A DNA stretch of 41,340 nt from contig NZ_QKSM01000019.1 in NCBI RefSeq assembly GCF_003234185.1, positions 1 through 41,340 of the forward strand. Direction: 5' to 3'. Source of the stretch: Curtobacterium sp. MCSS17_008 (GTDB lineage Bacteria; Actinomycetota; Actinomycetes; Actinomycetales; Microbacteriaceae). Both the position numbers and the translations under genes were made by a program. Below, piece after piece: positions 22,216-29,496 of the stretch. The notes under the pieces are model-generated. The model did no database searches. It saw nothing but the letters and a program-made list of their open reading frames with translations, and was not told where the DNA came from. Every line of letters begins with the position of its first letter. Within the stretch, counting starts at the first letter, position 1.

Positions 22216-23262
22216 CTACGCGTCGAACGTGTGGAACCAGGCCGTTCCCCCGGGGTGCTGCACGGTGATCATCTCGTCCAGGTCGCGGTAGGGCCCGTCC
22301 TGGTTGTGGCTGGCGGACTTGATGCGGACGGTGCCGTCGGCCTCGGTGAAGACCTCGGAGACGATCGTCACGTGGTCGGGTGACTGGTTGTCGTTCCAGT
22401 CGTAGAACACGATGTCGCCGACCTTCACCTCGTCCCGCTCCTCGAGCGAGCGGCGCGTCAGCCCGAAGGAGGCCGCGTTCGACGTCATCCACGGGTCCAT
22501 CGCCGGGCAGTACGTCCACGTGGCGCTGTGCTCTGCGCCACCGGCCCGGTTGTACCAGTCGTCGCGCTGCTCCCAGCCGCGGGCGATCAGCGTCTGGCTG
22601 ACGTAGTTCGCGCAGTCGCCGCCGATCGGGTTCATCGTGCCGTACTCGGAAAGGTTGTAGTCCTTCCAGTACCGCATCGCGTACTCGAGCTGCCGGTCGA
22701 CGTCGGTGAGCGCGGCGTACGCCACCGAGGTCGTCGCCACCGCTGTCGCCGCGTCCGGGGTCGGCGCCGCGGTCGGCGTGGGTGCTGCGGTCGCCTGGTC
22801 CTGCGTGGCCCCGGCCTGGCCGTCGTTCGCGGCGCTGCCGTTGCCGTCCGACGACTGGTTCGCGGACGGGCTCGGCTCGATCGCCGTCGTGAAGAGCGCG
22901 ACGTCCGCCGACCCGGCCGTGTACATCGCCTGGTGCGGGGCCGTGAAGGTCACGGTCGTCGCCGAGGCCTGCACGTCACGCGCGGCGACCCCGCCGACGG
23001 TGACGCCCCGCACCGCGGCCAGTCCGGTCCCGGTGACCGTGACGGTGACCCCGCCGGCGAGCGGCAGCTGCGCGGGCTCGACCGACGAGGCCGCGGGGCG
23101 CGCGCTCGGTGACGACGTGCCCGGGCCAGCGGTGCCGGGGGCCGCGCTGCCCGAGGCCCCCGGTGCGGGATCATTACCGCGCGAGCAGGCCGCGACGGCG
23201 AGCCCGACGCCGGCGACGCCGGCGAGCGAGAGCAGGGAACGACGGGTGAACGAGGCAGTCAT
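22216..23262 (-). CDS. Tat-type lipoprotein with IPT/TIG-like and amidase-like (DUF, Amidase_6) domains
   Basis: A 348-aa exported protein. The N-terminus FTRRSLLSLAG is a twin-arginine signal and VAACS a lipobox, so it should be a Tat-exported lipoprotein. An Ala/Ser/Pro linker precedes an IPT/TIG-like beta domain at about 65-125 (GGVTVTVTGTGLAAVRGVTV). A second low-complexity Thr/Pro/Ala linker leads to a C-terminal domain at about 185-348 that resembles the Amidase_6 family: GGDCANYVSQ carries a candidate catalytic Cys, DHVTIVSEV a candidate His, and SASHNQDGPYRDL matches the family end. Cell-wall peptide hydrolysis is plausible. It is divergent from the gene at 23340 and convergent with the mannosyltransferase gene (16-base gap). 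Confidence 0.82.
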   Translation of the reverse strand: MTASFTRRSLLSLAGVAGVGLAVAACSRGNDPAPGASGSAAPGTAGPGTSSPSARPAASSVEPAQLPLAGGVTVTVTGTGLAAVRGVTVGGVAARDVQASATTVTFTAPHQAMYTAGSADVALFTTAIEPSPSANQSSDGNGSAANDGQAGATQDQATAAPTPTAAPTPDAATAVATTSVAYAALTDVDRQLEYAMRYWKDYNLSEYGTMNPIGGDCANYVSQTLIARGWEQRDDWYNRAGGAEHSATWTYCPAMDPWMTSNAASFGLTRRSLEERDEVKVGDIVFYDWNDNQSPDHVTIVSEVFTEADGTVRIKSASHNQDGPYRDLDEMITVQHPGGTAWFHTFDA

Positions 23263-23271
23263 GACCCGTCC

Positions 23272-23277
23272 AGGGTA
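23272..23277 (-). promoter_or_regulatory. -10 hexamer of the Tat lipoprotein gene
   Basis: TACCCT on the minus strand, 9 bases before the ATG at 23262. Confidence 0.35.
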
Positions 23278-23339
23278 GGCGACGGTAGGGCAGGATCACT
23301 GGCAGCACACCACCGCCGACCGGAAGGACCAGATCGCAC

Positions 23340-23723
23340 ATGCCCGAGAGCCACGACTTCTTCGTCGCCGCCGACCCAGAGTCCACCCGCGCCCGTGTCC
23401 GGGACGCCCTCGTCCGCGAGGGCTACAGCGTCGAGGACGGCGACCAGGGCGCCCTGCTCGCGACCCGCGGCAGCCTGGGGCTCACGCTCCTCATCGGCGC
23501 CCTCGCGAACGACCGCACCTTCCACACCCGCCTCGACGTGCAGGTGATGGTCACGCCGGACGGTCGCACCGTCGCCCGCCTGTTGCGCGGCTCCGGCAAG
23601 TCGGCACTCAAGGGGGGCGCGATCGGCATCGCCCGCGGCAACCGCGCCTTCGAGCAGGCCGCGAACGCGATCCACGCCGAACTCGCGGGCGCCGGGGTCC
23701 TGACGGACAGCGTCCCGGGCTGA
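23340..23723 (+). CDS. Hypothetical 127-aa protein
   Basis: I do not recognise the family. The protein is soluble with a mixed alpha/beta pattern: a charged N-terminal helix (ESTRARVRDALVREGYSVEDG), hydrophobic strands (LLIGALAN, RLDVQVMV), a Gly-rich GSGKSALKGGAIGIARGNRAF and a C-terminal amphipathic helix. GSGKSALKGG superficially resembles a P-loop but lacks the surrounding strand context. GGAAGGA lies about 11 bases before the ATG. Codon usage matches its neighbours, so it is probably a real gene. Confidence 0.75.
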   Translation: MPESHDFFVAADPESTRARVRDALVREGYSVEDGDQGALLATRGSLGLTLLIGALANDRTFHTRLDVQVMVTPDGRTVARLLRGSGKSALKGGAIGIARGNRAFEQAANAIHAELAGAGVLTDSVPG

Positions 23724-23750
23724 CGCCGGCCCGACCGGCGCCGGATGACG

Positions 23751-23790
23751 GACGGGAGGCGCGGTGCGGGCCTGCACCGCGCCTCCTGTC
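23751..23790. repeat. Hairpin repeat copy B, bidirectional terminator
   Basis: A 17-bp stem (23751-23767 with 23774-23790) with one G-U/C-A mismatch and a 6-base loop. The arms share GACGGGAGGCGCGG with copy A. It lies between two convergent genes. Confidence 0.8.
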
Positions 23791-23814
23791 CGTCTCCTGC
23801 CGTCCGTCACCGCC

Positions 23815-24639
23815 TCAGCTGCAGGAGACGTTCCGGTCGATGGTCGCGGAGCCGTACGGCACCTCGACCTGGACCATGGCGATCTTCCCGCCAGGCAGCG
23901 GGGTGCCGGAGCAGGCCTTCCGCGCCTTGGTGACCGTGCTCTTCCCGAGCGCGATCCAGTTCGAGCGCCCGTACAGCGGGCTGTTCGACTTGACCGTGCC
24001 GGCGATGGTGCGGAACTGCGACACCGTCGAGTAGATGCCGATGGTCCGGACACCGCCGGCCTTGAGCCCGGTGATCATGCCCTGCATCGCCGCCCGGTTC
24101 TGCGCGGTGTCGGTCTGGTACGACAGACCGGTCTCGACGTCCAGCCACCACCGGTAGGCAGCCGGCCGTCCCGCTCCGCGGATGGTCACGTCGTCGTAGG
24201 CGCGGGCGTAGCCGTACATGTACGAGCAGGCCAGCGTCAGCTGCTTCTTCCCGCTCTTCGTGCTGCACTTCCCGAACGGGTTCGTCGGCGTCGTGCCCTG
24301 GTAGGTGTTCGAGGTCGGCCAGACGGATGCCTGCAGCCCGGGGTTCGCGAACAGCACGTACAGCTGCGTCTTCGGCTGTGCGGAACCGCCGACGGACGAG
24401 GCTGCCCAGGCGAGCTGCTCGTCGAGGCACGGGTTGGTGGTGTTGCCGAGTGATCCGTTCACGCCGACGATCGCGAACGCCTGGCCGGTGGGGACCTGTC
24501 GACCGCACTGCGGCCAGGAGATGTCCACACCGGTGGGGGTGACAGCAGCCGATGCGGGTGCGGGCGGGCCGGCGAACGCGAAGGCGGCGACAGCGACGGC
24601 GACCGCCGCGACGGACGTGATGAGACGACTGGTACGGAT
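23815..24639 (-). CDS. Secreted GH25-like/DUF1906-like protein with apparent ATC start
   Basis: From ATC 24639 the 274-aa product has a classical Sec signal: RTSRLITSVAAVAVAVAAF, then a signal peptidase site at PASA-AVT (residues 28-34). The mature part begins VDISWPQCG and contains WWLDVETGLS, the two acidic positions expected in a GH25-like barrel; NGSLGNTTNPCLDEQLAW is also characteristic. It may act on cell wall or be a non-catalytic relative. Between the in-frame TAG (24702) and the first canonical start, GTG 24528, which would remove the whole signal, there is no ATG, GTG, TTG or CTG. AGGGGGAG stands 5 bases before the ATC. The similarly placed lipoprotein gene at 37180 has AGGGGGAGTCCCACC followed by ATG. 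Family assignment is moderate; the export signal is clear. Confidence 0.75.
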   Translation of the reverse strand: MRTSRLITSVAAVAVAVAAFAFAGPPAPASAAVTPTGVDISWPQCGRQVPTGQAFAIVGVNGSLGNTTNPCLDEQLAWAASSVGGSAQPKTQLYVLFANPGLQASVWPTSNTYQGTTPTNPFGKCSTKSGKKQLTLACSYMYGYARAYDDVTIRGAGRPAAYRWWLDVETGLSYQTDTAQNRAAMQGMITGLKAGGVRTIGIYSTVSQFRTIAGTVKSNSPLYGRSNWIALGKSTVTKARKACSGTPLPGGKIAMVQVEVPYGSATIDRNVSCS

Positions 24640-24788
24640 GGTGACTCCCCCTGGTGAGACCCGACGCGGGACCCGCGTCCGGTACGGACGGTCGGCAGTC
24701 TAGGTCTCGTGGTCGGCCAGCGACACCCCCCGCGACCCGCCTGTGGACCGCGGGACACACGCAGGACACGGCGGAGGGGGAACGAGAG

Positions 24789-24813
24789 AAGGCCACCCGG
24801 ATCGGGTGGCCTT
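24789..24813 (-). terminator. tRNA-Ala terminator hairpin
   Basis: Arms aaggccacccg and cgggtggcctt (24789-24799, 24803-24813) form a perfect 11-bp stem with a 3-base loop, just after the tRNA 3' end. Confidence 0.85.
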
Positions 24814-24821
24814 CGCGCTCT

Positions 24822-24897
24822 TGGTGGAGCTAAGGGGATTCGAACCCCTGACCTTCTCATTGCGAACGAGACGCGCTACCAACTGCGCCATAGCCCC
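24822..24897 (-). tRNA. tRNA-Ala(CGC)
   Basis: On the minus strand: acceptor GGGGCTA pairs with TAGCTCC (one G-U), D arm GCGCAGTTGGTAGCGC, anticodon loop TTCGCAA giving anticodon CGC (codon GCG), T arm with GGTTCGAATCC, discriminator A at 24825 and an encoded CCA end (24824-24822). All arms of the cloverleaf can be drawn. Confidence 0.95.
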
Positions 24898-24909
24898 AAG
24901 TGCTCGACA

Positions 24910-24915
24910 ACACTA
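24910..24915 (-). promoter_or_regulatory. -10 hexamer of tRNA-Ala
   Basis: TAGTGT on the minus strand lies 12 bases before the mature tRNA 5' end. A clear -35 is not seen. Confidence 0.4.
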
Positions 24916-24986
24916 GCACCACCGGGAGCCCGATCCGAAATCGGGGCGCGGCGTCCGGGCGTGCCGCGTGCGGTCGGGCGGAGCGC

Positions 24987-26123
24987 TCAGACCGCGCGAC
25001 GCCGACGCATGACCGCATCGAGGTCGGTCTGCTGGTAGGCGTCGTCGCCGATCACACCCATGCCCGCCCACCGGCTCGGGGTCGCGGGCTGCTCGGGCGC
25101 GTGCGGCTCGGACGCGGCCTCCGGCTCCGGCGCGGCGGGAGCCGGAGCGGCGGCCCGCGGAGGAACGACGGGCGTCGCCGCGGGCGCTCGGAGTCCGAGG
25201 CGCTCGGCGAGGCGCCCCTGGTCGTGGGCGGAGAGCGACGCCGCCGCCTCCTCGACGTCGGACCGCATCCGCGACACCCGCGCGAGCGACGGGTCGGTCT
25301 CCCCCGCACGGATCGCGGCGGCCTCGGCCTCTGCCTCGGCCTTCGCCTCGGCGACCCGCTCACGGAGCCGTGCGGCCAGCTCGGCCGAGGACTCCGGGGA
25401 CGGCGCGGGAGCAGCGGGCCGCTCCACGTACAGCGGTCTCGGCACGCGTCCAGGCGTCCAACTGCGGTCACGCGCCGGCCCGGCGGGCTGCTCGATGGAC
25501 AGCGGCGGCGCCGGGTCCGTCCACGTGGTCGCCGGCCGGGAGGCACGGGGCACGTCCGCAGCGGCCGCCGCGGCGCGCGCCTTCCGCGCCTGTGCGACCT
25601 GGTGCAGCTGGGCGAGCACCGCCGCGGAGCCGCCGGCGGCGACGAGCCCGGCGACGCCGACGAGCCAGGCGCCGGGTGCCGCGACGAAGACGACGGCCGC
25701 CACGACGATGCCGACCGTGCCGAACAGGGTCGCGCCGAGGCGGGAGCGACGCATGCGCATGGCGGTGAGGGCGGGGACGGACGAGACCCGCTCGAGCGTG
25801 GGTTGCTGCTCCGCGAGGCGGCGGGTGATCTCCCGCTGCCGGGCGGCTTCGTGCGCGCGGACGATGGCGGCCCGCTTGGCCTCCTCGGACCGGGCGACGC
25901 GCTGCGCCTCGGCGAGGGACCTCGCGTTCATCTCGACCCGGACCTCGTCGGGGAGCTCGGCGGTCTGGGCGAGGATGCGCAGGGTCTGCTGCAGCCGGAT
26001 CGCGTTCCGTTCGGTGGCGAGGTACTGCCGCCTGGCCGCCCAGGACGGCATGAGGTAGACGACCCAGAGCACGGCCGCGATGAGCAGGACGATGCCGCCG
26101 CCCCAGGAGCCGATACCTGCCAT
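24987..26123 (-). CDS. Conserved actinobacterial membrane protein of unknown function
   Basis: A 378-aa protein with an N-terminal membrane helix (GGGIVLLIAAVLWVVYLMP, about 9-27), a long charged helical region (30-125), a second hydrophobic pair of segments (about 130-175), then a disordered Ala/Pro/Glu-rich tail with a coiled-coil stretch (AELAARLRERVAEAKAEAE). The order with rimJ-like and galU resembles the mycobacterial Rv0993-Rv0996 region, where a membrane protein of unknown role occupies the same place. ATG 26123 lies 6 bases after TACCGT, suggesting a leaderless transcript. Confidence 0.85.
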   Translation of the reverse strand: MAGIGSWGGGIVLLIAAVLWVVYLMPSWAARRQYLATERNAIRLQQTLRILAQTAELPDEVRVEMNARSLAEAQRVARSEEAKRAAIVRAHEAARQREITRRLAEQQPTLERVSSVPALTAMRMRRSRLGATLFGTVGIVVAAVVFVAAPGAWLVGVAGLVAAGGSAAVLAQLHQVAQARKARAAAAAADVPRASRPATTWTDPAPPLSIEQPAGPARDRSWTPGRVPRPLYVERPAAPAPSPESSAELAARLRERVAEAKAEAEAEAAAIRAGETDPSLARVSRMRSDVEEAAASLSAHDQGRLAERLGLRAPAATPVVPPRAAAPAPAAPEPEAASEPHAPEQPATPSRWAGMGVIGDDAYQQTDLDAVMRRRRAV

Positions 26124-26129
26124 GGGGCA

Positions 26130-26135
26130 ACGGTA
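26130..26135 (-). promoter_or_regulatory. -10 hexamer of the membrane protein gene
   Basis: TACCGT on the minus strand, 6-base spacer (tgcccc) to the ATG at 26123. Confidence 0.45.
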
Positions 26136-26208
26136 GGGGTGCTGGTTCTCCCGCCCGGTGATTGCCGGACGCGTGTTGCGCGAGTCGCGACGGAATCCGT
26201 CGCCGGGT

Positions 26209-26222
26209 GGGAGGCGCCTCCC
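26209..26222. repeat. Hairpin repeat copy C (core palindrome only)
   Basis: gggaggcgcctccc is a perfect 14-bp palindrome: the GGGAGGC arm and its complement with no intervening stem or loop. It lies 24 bases beyond the RimJ-like stop codon, and looks like a deleted version of copies A and B. Confidence 0.6.
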
Positions 26223-26246
26223 GTCCGTCCGCCCGCTCGCAGACCG

Positions 26247-26906
26247 TCAGATGCGGGGTCGTGTGTCGAGCGGGGCCGCCGCCTCGTCACGGGCGGAGGC
26301 CGGGACACTCCCCGCGCCGGGCGGGACGCGACCGGCCGCCCAGCGGTCGAGGACGCCCTCGCGGACCTCCTCGGCGACGAGGGCGAAGCAGAAGTGGTCG
26401 CGCCAGTCGCCGTTGATGTGGATGTAGCGGCGGCGGAGACCCTCGTAGCGGAAGCCGAGCTTCTCGACGACCCGGAGGCTCGGGGCGTTCTCCGGTCGGA
26501 TGCAGATCTCGATCCGGTGGATGCCGACGACCCGGAAGCAGTGGTCCACGGCCAGCGCGACCGCGATCGGGGTGACGTTGTGCCCGGCGGCGTCCTCGAC
26601 CACCCAGTAGCCGATGGACGCGCTCGCCAGGGAGCCGTACGTGATGCCGGACACGTTGAGCTGTCCGACGAACCTGCCGTCGAGCTCCATCGCGAACGGC
26701 AGGCCGAGCCCGGCGCGGGCGTTCGCCTGCAGCGCGCGGATGCTCCCGCGGACGTCGGTCGAGACGTGTCCCGAGGGGTTCGTTGCCTCCCAGGTGCGCA
26801 GCCACGAGCGGTTCGTGGCGAGGGCGACGTCGAGGTCACGGGTGTCGCGGAGCCGGAGGGGCCGGATGGTGACCCGCCCGTGGGACAGGGTCGGGATCGT
26901 CGTCAT
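26247..26906 (-). CDS. GNAT acetyltransferase, RimJ/RimL-like
   Basis: A 219-aa acetyl-CoA-dependent N-acetyltransferase, similar to enzymes that acetylate ribosomal-protein N-termini or other amines. VTIRPLRLRDTRDLDVA is the usual start; GYWVVEDAAGHNVTPIAVAL carries the acetyl-CoA loop region, and NAPSLRVVEKLGFRYEGLRR is the typical GNAT end motif. ATG 26906 has GGAGG about 10 bases upstream; the longer frame upstream is the galU terminator region and is not coding. A further C-terminal 25 residues are Pro/Ala rich. It is downstream of galU, with a hairpin between. Confidence 0.9.
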   Translation of the reverse strand: MTTIPTLSHGRVTIRPLRLRDTRDLDVALATNRSWLRTWEATNPSGHVSTDVRGSIRALQANARAGLGLPFAMELDGRFVGQLNVSGITYGSLASASIGYWVVEDAAGHNVTPIAVALAVDHCFRVVGIHRIEICIRPENAPSLRVVEKLGFRYEGLRRRYIHINGDWRDHFCFALVAEEVREGVLDRWAAGRVPPGAGSVPASARDEAAAPLDTRPRI

Positions 26907-26950
26907 CGCTGTGGTTCCTCCGGTGCCCGGTGGTCGACCGGGCGGACGCA

Positions 26951-26984
26951 CGAACGGGCCCGGGGACGTCCCCGGACCCGTTCG
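26951..26984 (-). terminator. galU terminator hairpin
   Basis: Arms cgaacgggcccgggg and ccccggacccgttcg pair around acgt-centred bases with a single mismatch that is a G-U wobble in the galU transcript. It lies 12 bases beyond the galU stop. Confidence 0.75.
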
Positions 26985-26995
26985 CGACGGGGTGG

Positions 26996-27886
26996 CTACT
27001 CTCCCGCGTTGAAGTCCTTCAGCCACGCCTTGAGGTCGGGGCCGAGGTCATCGCGGTCCGAGGCGAGCTGCACGATCGCCTTGATGTAGTCGAGTTTGTC
27101 ACCGGTGTCGTACCGGCGTCCACGGAACACGACGCCGTACACGCCACCGGTCCACTCCTCGGCGCCCGCCATCTTCATGAGCGCGTCGGTGAGCTGGATC
27201 TCGCCACCCTTGCCCGGCTCCTGCTTCTCGAGGACGTCGAAGACCTCGGGGCGGATGACGTAGCGACCGATGATCGCGAGGTTCGAGGGGGCTTCGCCCT
27301 GCGGGGGCTTCTCGACGAGGCCCGTGATCTTCACGACGTCGTCGGTGTCGGTCTCCTCGACCGTGGCGATGCCGTACATGTGGGTCTGCGACTCGGGGAC
27401 CTCGAGCAGGGCGACGATGGTCGCGTTCTTCTCGCCCTGGACCTCGATCATGCGCTTGAGCAGCGGGTCACGGGCGTCGATGATGTCGTCACCGAGCAGG
27501 ACGGCGAACGGCTCGCGACCGACGTGCATCTTCGCCCGGAGCACCGCGTGGCCGAGGCCCAGCGGGTCGCCCTGGCGCACGTAGTGCATGTCGGCGAGGT
27601 CGGTCGACTGGTTGACCTTCTGGAGCTTCTCGTGGTCGCCCTTCTTCTTGAGGGTCTCCTCGAGCTCGGCGACGTGGTCGAAGTGGTTCTCGAGCGCGTT
27701 CTTGTTGCGGCCCGTGATCATCAGCACGTCGGTCAGCCCGGCGTTCACGGCCTCTTCGACCACGTACTGGATCGCCGGCTTGTCGACGACCGGGAGCATC
27801 TCCTTCGGCATCGCCTTGGTCGCGGGGAGGAAGCGCGTGCCCAGCCCTGCAGCCGGGATCACCGCCTTGGAAATCTGGAAGCCCAT
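26996..27886 (-). CDS. galU: UTP-glucose-1-phosphate uridylyltransferase
   Basis: A 296-aa nucleotidyltransferase making UDP-glucose for polysaccharides and cell-surface glycans. AAGLGTRFLPATKAMPKEM near residues 12-30 is the nucleotide-binding signature; VDKPAIQYVVEEA and VLLGDDIID follow, as does GLVEKPPQGEAPSNLAIIGRY (positions about 198-218). Length is normal. The ATG at 27886 has TACGTT 7 bases upstream. It is divergent from the 5-formyl-THF cyclo-ligase gene, as in mycobacteria. Confidence 0.97.
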   Translation of the reverse strand: MGFQISKAVIPAAGLGTRFLPATKAMPKEMLPVVDKPAIQYVVEEAVNAGLTDVLMITGRNKNALENHFDHVAELEETLKKKGDHEKLQKVNQSTDLADMHYVRQGDPLGLGHAVLRAKMHVGREPFAVLLGDDIIDARDPLLKRMIEVQGEKNATIVALLEVPESQTHMYGIATVEETDTDDVVKITGLVEKPPQGEAPSNLAIIGRYVIRPEVFDVLEKQEPGKGGEIQLTDALMKMAGAEEWTGGVYGVVFRGRRYDTGDKLDYIKAIVQLASDRDDLGPDLKAWLKDFNAGE

Positions 27887-27893
27887 GCCGTCG

Positions 27894-27899
27894 AACGTA
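27894..27899 (-). promoter_or_regulatory. -10 hexamer of galU
   Basis: TACGTT on the minus strand, 7-base spacer to the ATG at 27886, no Shine-Dalgarno. Confidence 0.5.
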
Positions 27900-27987
27900 C
27901 CGGACGAGCACTGAGCCGGGACATGGGCCTTTCGGAGGACACGGCATCACGCGCGCAGCCGACGGGAAGCCGCAGACCCGGTCTCGG

Positions 27988-27993
27988 TAGACT
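27988..27993 (+). promoter_or_regulatory. -10 hexamer of the 5-formyl-THF cyclo-ligase operon
   Basis: TAGACT, 7-base spacer (ccccgcc) to the ATG at 28001, no Shine-Dalgarno. Confidence 0.5.
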
Positions 27994-28000
27994 CCCCGCC

Positions 28001-28585
28001 ATGACCGCCGATCTCGGGAACGAGAAGCGCGCCCTGCGAGCCGAGCTCCGGCAGCGGCGGCGCACCCGGACCACGACGGAGCGCGACACCGACACCGCGG
28101 CCCTGACCGCCACGCTGCAGCGCTTCGTGGAGGAGCGACAGGTCCGCTCGCTCGCGCTCTACCTGTCCGCGCCCGACGAACCCGACGTCCGACCCTTCCT
28201 GCAGTGGGCGCACGAGCGGGGCGTCCGGGTCCTGCTGCCGATCACCCGCGAGGACGGACTGCTCGACTGGGCCGTCGGTGACGGGTCCACCGAGCAGCAG
28301 GGCCTGCACGGGATGCCCGAGGTCGTCGGTGAGGTGCTCTCCCCGCTCGCGCTCGGCGACGTCGACGCGATCCTCACCCCGGCCGCCGCGGTCGGACACG
28401 ACGGCTGCCGGATGGGCTGGGGCCGCGGGTACTACGACAAGACGCTCGGGTCCATGGCGAACCGACCGCCCGTCTATGCTGTGATCTTCGACGCGGAGTA
28501 CCTCGACGAGGTCCCGCGCGAAGCCCACGACGAACCCGTCGACGGCATCATCACGCCGTCGCGCATCATCACCTTCCGGAGCTAG
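28001..28585 (+). CDS. 5-formyltetrahydrofolate cyclo-ligase
   Basis: A 194-aa enzyme converting 5-formyl-THF to 5,10-methenyl-THF with ATP, returning an inhibitory folate to the pool. The N-terminus KRALRAELRQRRR supplies the basic ATP-binding segment, and GHDGCRMGWGRGYYDKTL is the diagnostic C-terminal motif. The upstream open frame is the antisense shadow of galU; the ATG at 28001 is supported by the -10 seven bases before it. The fmdB-like gene begins one base after its stop, so they form an operon with mscL. Confidence 0.95.
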   Translation: MTADLGNEKRALRAELRQRRRTRTTTERDTDTAALTATLQRFVEERQVRSLALYLSAPDEPDVRPFLQWAHERGVRVLLPITREDGLLDWAVGDGSTEQQGLHGMPEVVGEVLSPLALGDVDAILTPAAAVGHDGCRMGWGRGYYDKTLGSMANRPPVYAVIFDAEYLDEVPREAHDEPVDGIITPSRIITFRS

Positions 28586-28586
28586 G

Positions 28587-28871
28587 GTGCCCACCTACTC
28601 GTACCGCTGCACCGCCTGCGACAACGCCTTCGACATCAAGCAGTCGTTCTCCGACGCCACCCTGACCGAGTGCCCCGCGTGCGGCGGCGCCCTGCGCAAG
28701 GTGTTCTCGCCGGTGGGCGTCACGTTCAACGGCGGCGGCTTCTACCGGACGGACTCGCGCTCGACGCCGAAGGCCGAGGGGTCGTCGGCGTCCTCGTCGT
28801 CGTCGAGCCCGCCGGCGAAGGCGGAGCCGAAGAAGACCGAGTCGAAGCCGGCCGCACCCAGCGCCTCCTGA
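28587..28871 (+). CDS. FmdB-family zinc ribbon protein
   Basis: A 94-aa protein with a single zinc ribbon: CTACDNAF (about 8-15) and CPACGGALRKVF (about 31-42) place four cysteines. The family is called FmdB or CxxC_CxxC_SSSS and its role is unsettled. The C-terminus is a Ser/Lys/Pro-rich disordered tail. GTG 28587 has GGAG five bases upstream, inside the end of the cyclo-ligase gene. Confidence 0.93.
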   Translation: MPTYSYRCTACDNAFDIKQSFSDATLTECPACGGALRKVFSPVGVTFNGGGFYRTDSRSTPKAEGSSASSSSSSPPAKAEPKKTESKPAAPSAS

Positions 28872-28926
28872 CGAGGGCTCGTCCCCGTCGGTACGGTGGG
28901 TCTCCTCGACACGGAAGGAGGCCCGC

Positions 28927-29427
28927 GTGAAGGGCTTCAAGGAGTTCCTGCTCCGCGGCAACGTCATCGACCTGGCCGTCGCGGTGGTGATCGGCGCCGC
29001 GTTCACCGCGATCGTGAACGCCATCGTCAACGCGGTGATCAACCCGGCGATCGGCGCGGTCTTCAACGCCTCGAGCCTCGACGAAGCGCTGCCGGTGCGG
29101 ATCCCGACCGTCTCGGGCGGGCACGCGACGCTGTACTTCGGCGCGGTGATCGGCGCGGTCATCAACTTCCTGATCGTCGCCGCCGTGGTCTACTTCGCGC
29201 TCGTGCTGCCGGTGAACCGGCTCAGGAAGCTCGCGTTCGAGCGGGTGCAGGAGAACCAGGAGCAGACGCCGCAGGACGTCCCCCCGACCGACGTCGAGGT
29301 GCTGCTCGAGATCCGCGACCTGCTCCGCACGCAGAACGGTGTCGCGGCTGGCTCGGGTGGTGGCGCGCACGTCGCCCCGTCCACCGCGCCCGAGGGCCCG
29401 GGCATCGGCGGCGCCGCGAAGCTCTGA
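28927..29427 (+). CDS. mscL: Large-conductance mechanosensitive channel
   Basis: A 166-aa inner-membrane channel that opens under hypo-osmotic stress. KGFKEFLLRGNVIDLAVAVV is the conserved amphipathic N-helix leading into TM1; VIGAAFTAIVNAIVNAVINP forms the pore lining. TM2 is YFGAVIGAVINFLIVAAVVY. The C-terminal bundle helix (VEVLLEIRDLLRTQ) is followed by a Gly/Ala-rich tail longer than in E. coli MscL. GTG 28927 follows AAGGAGG by 5 bases; TACGGT near 28892 may be an extra promoter. Confidence 0.96.
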   Translation: MKGFKEFLLRGNVIDLAVAVVIGAAFTAIVNAIVNAVINPAIGAVFNASSLDEALPVRIPTVSGGHATLYFGAVIGAVINFLIVAAVVYFALVLPVNRLRKLAFERVQENQEQTPQDVPPTDVEVLLEIRDLLRTQNGVAAGSGGGAHVAPSTAPEGPGIGGAAKL

Positions 29428-29496
29428 CGCCGGCCGGCGCCCCGCGCCCCGCCCCCGCGCCCCGCGGGGCACGCAGGGCCCGCGGGCGGGGCGGGC
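29428..29496. terminator. GC-rich inverted repeats between convergent mscL and the phosphatidyltransferase gene
   Basis: The gap is nearly all G and C, with several overlapping self-complementary stretches such as gccccgcggggc. Stable RNA structure is certain on either strand, but one defined stem cannot be chosen. Confidence 0.5.

Noticed and set aside
23590..23640. P-loop (GSGKSALKGG) in the 127-aa hypothetical protein
   Set aside because: No preceding hydrophobic strand or downstream Walker B; more likely a Gly-rich turn.
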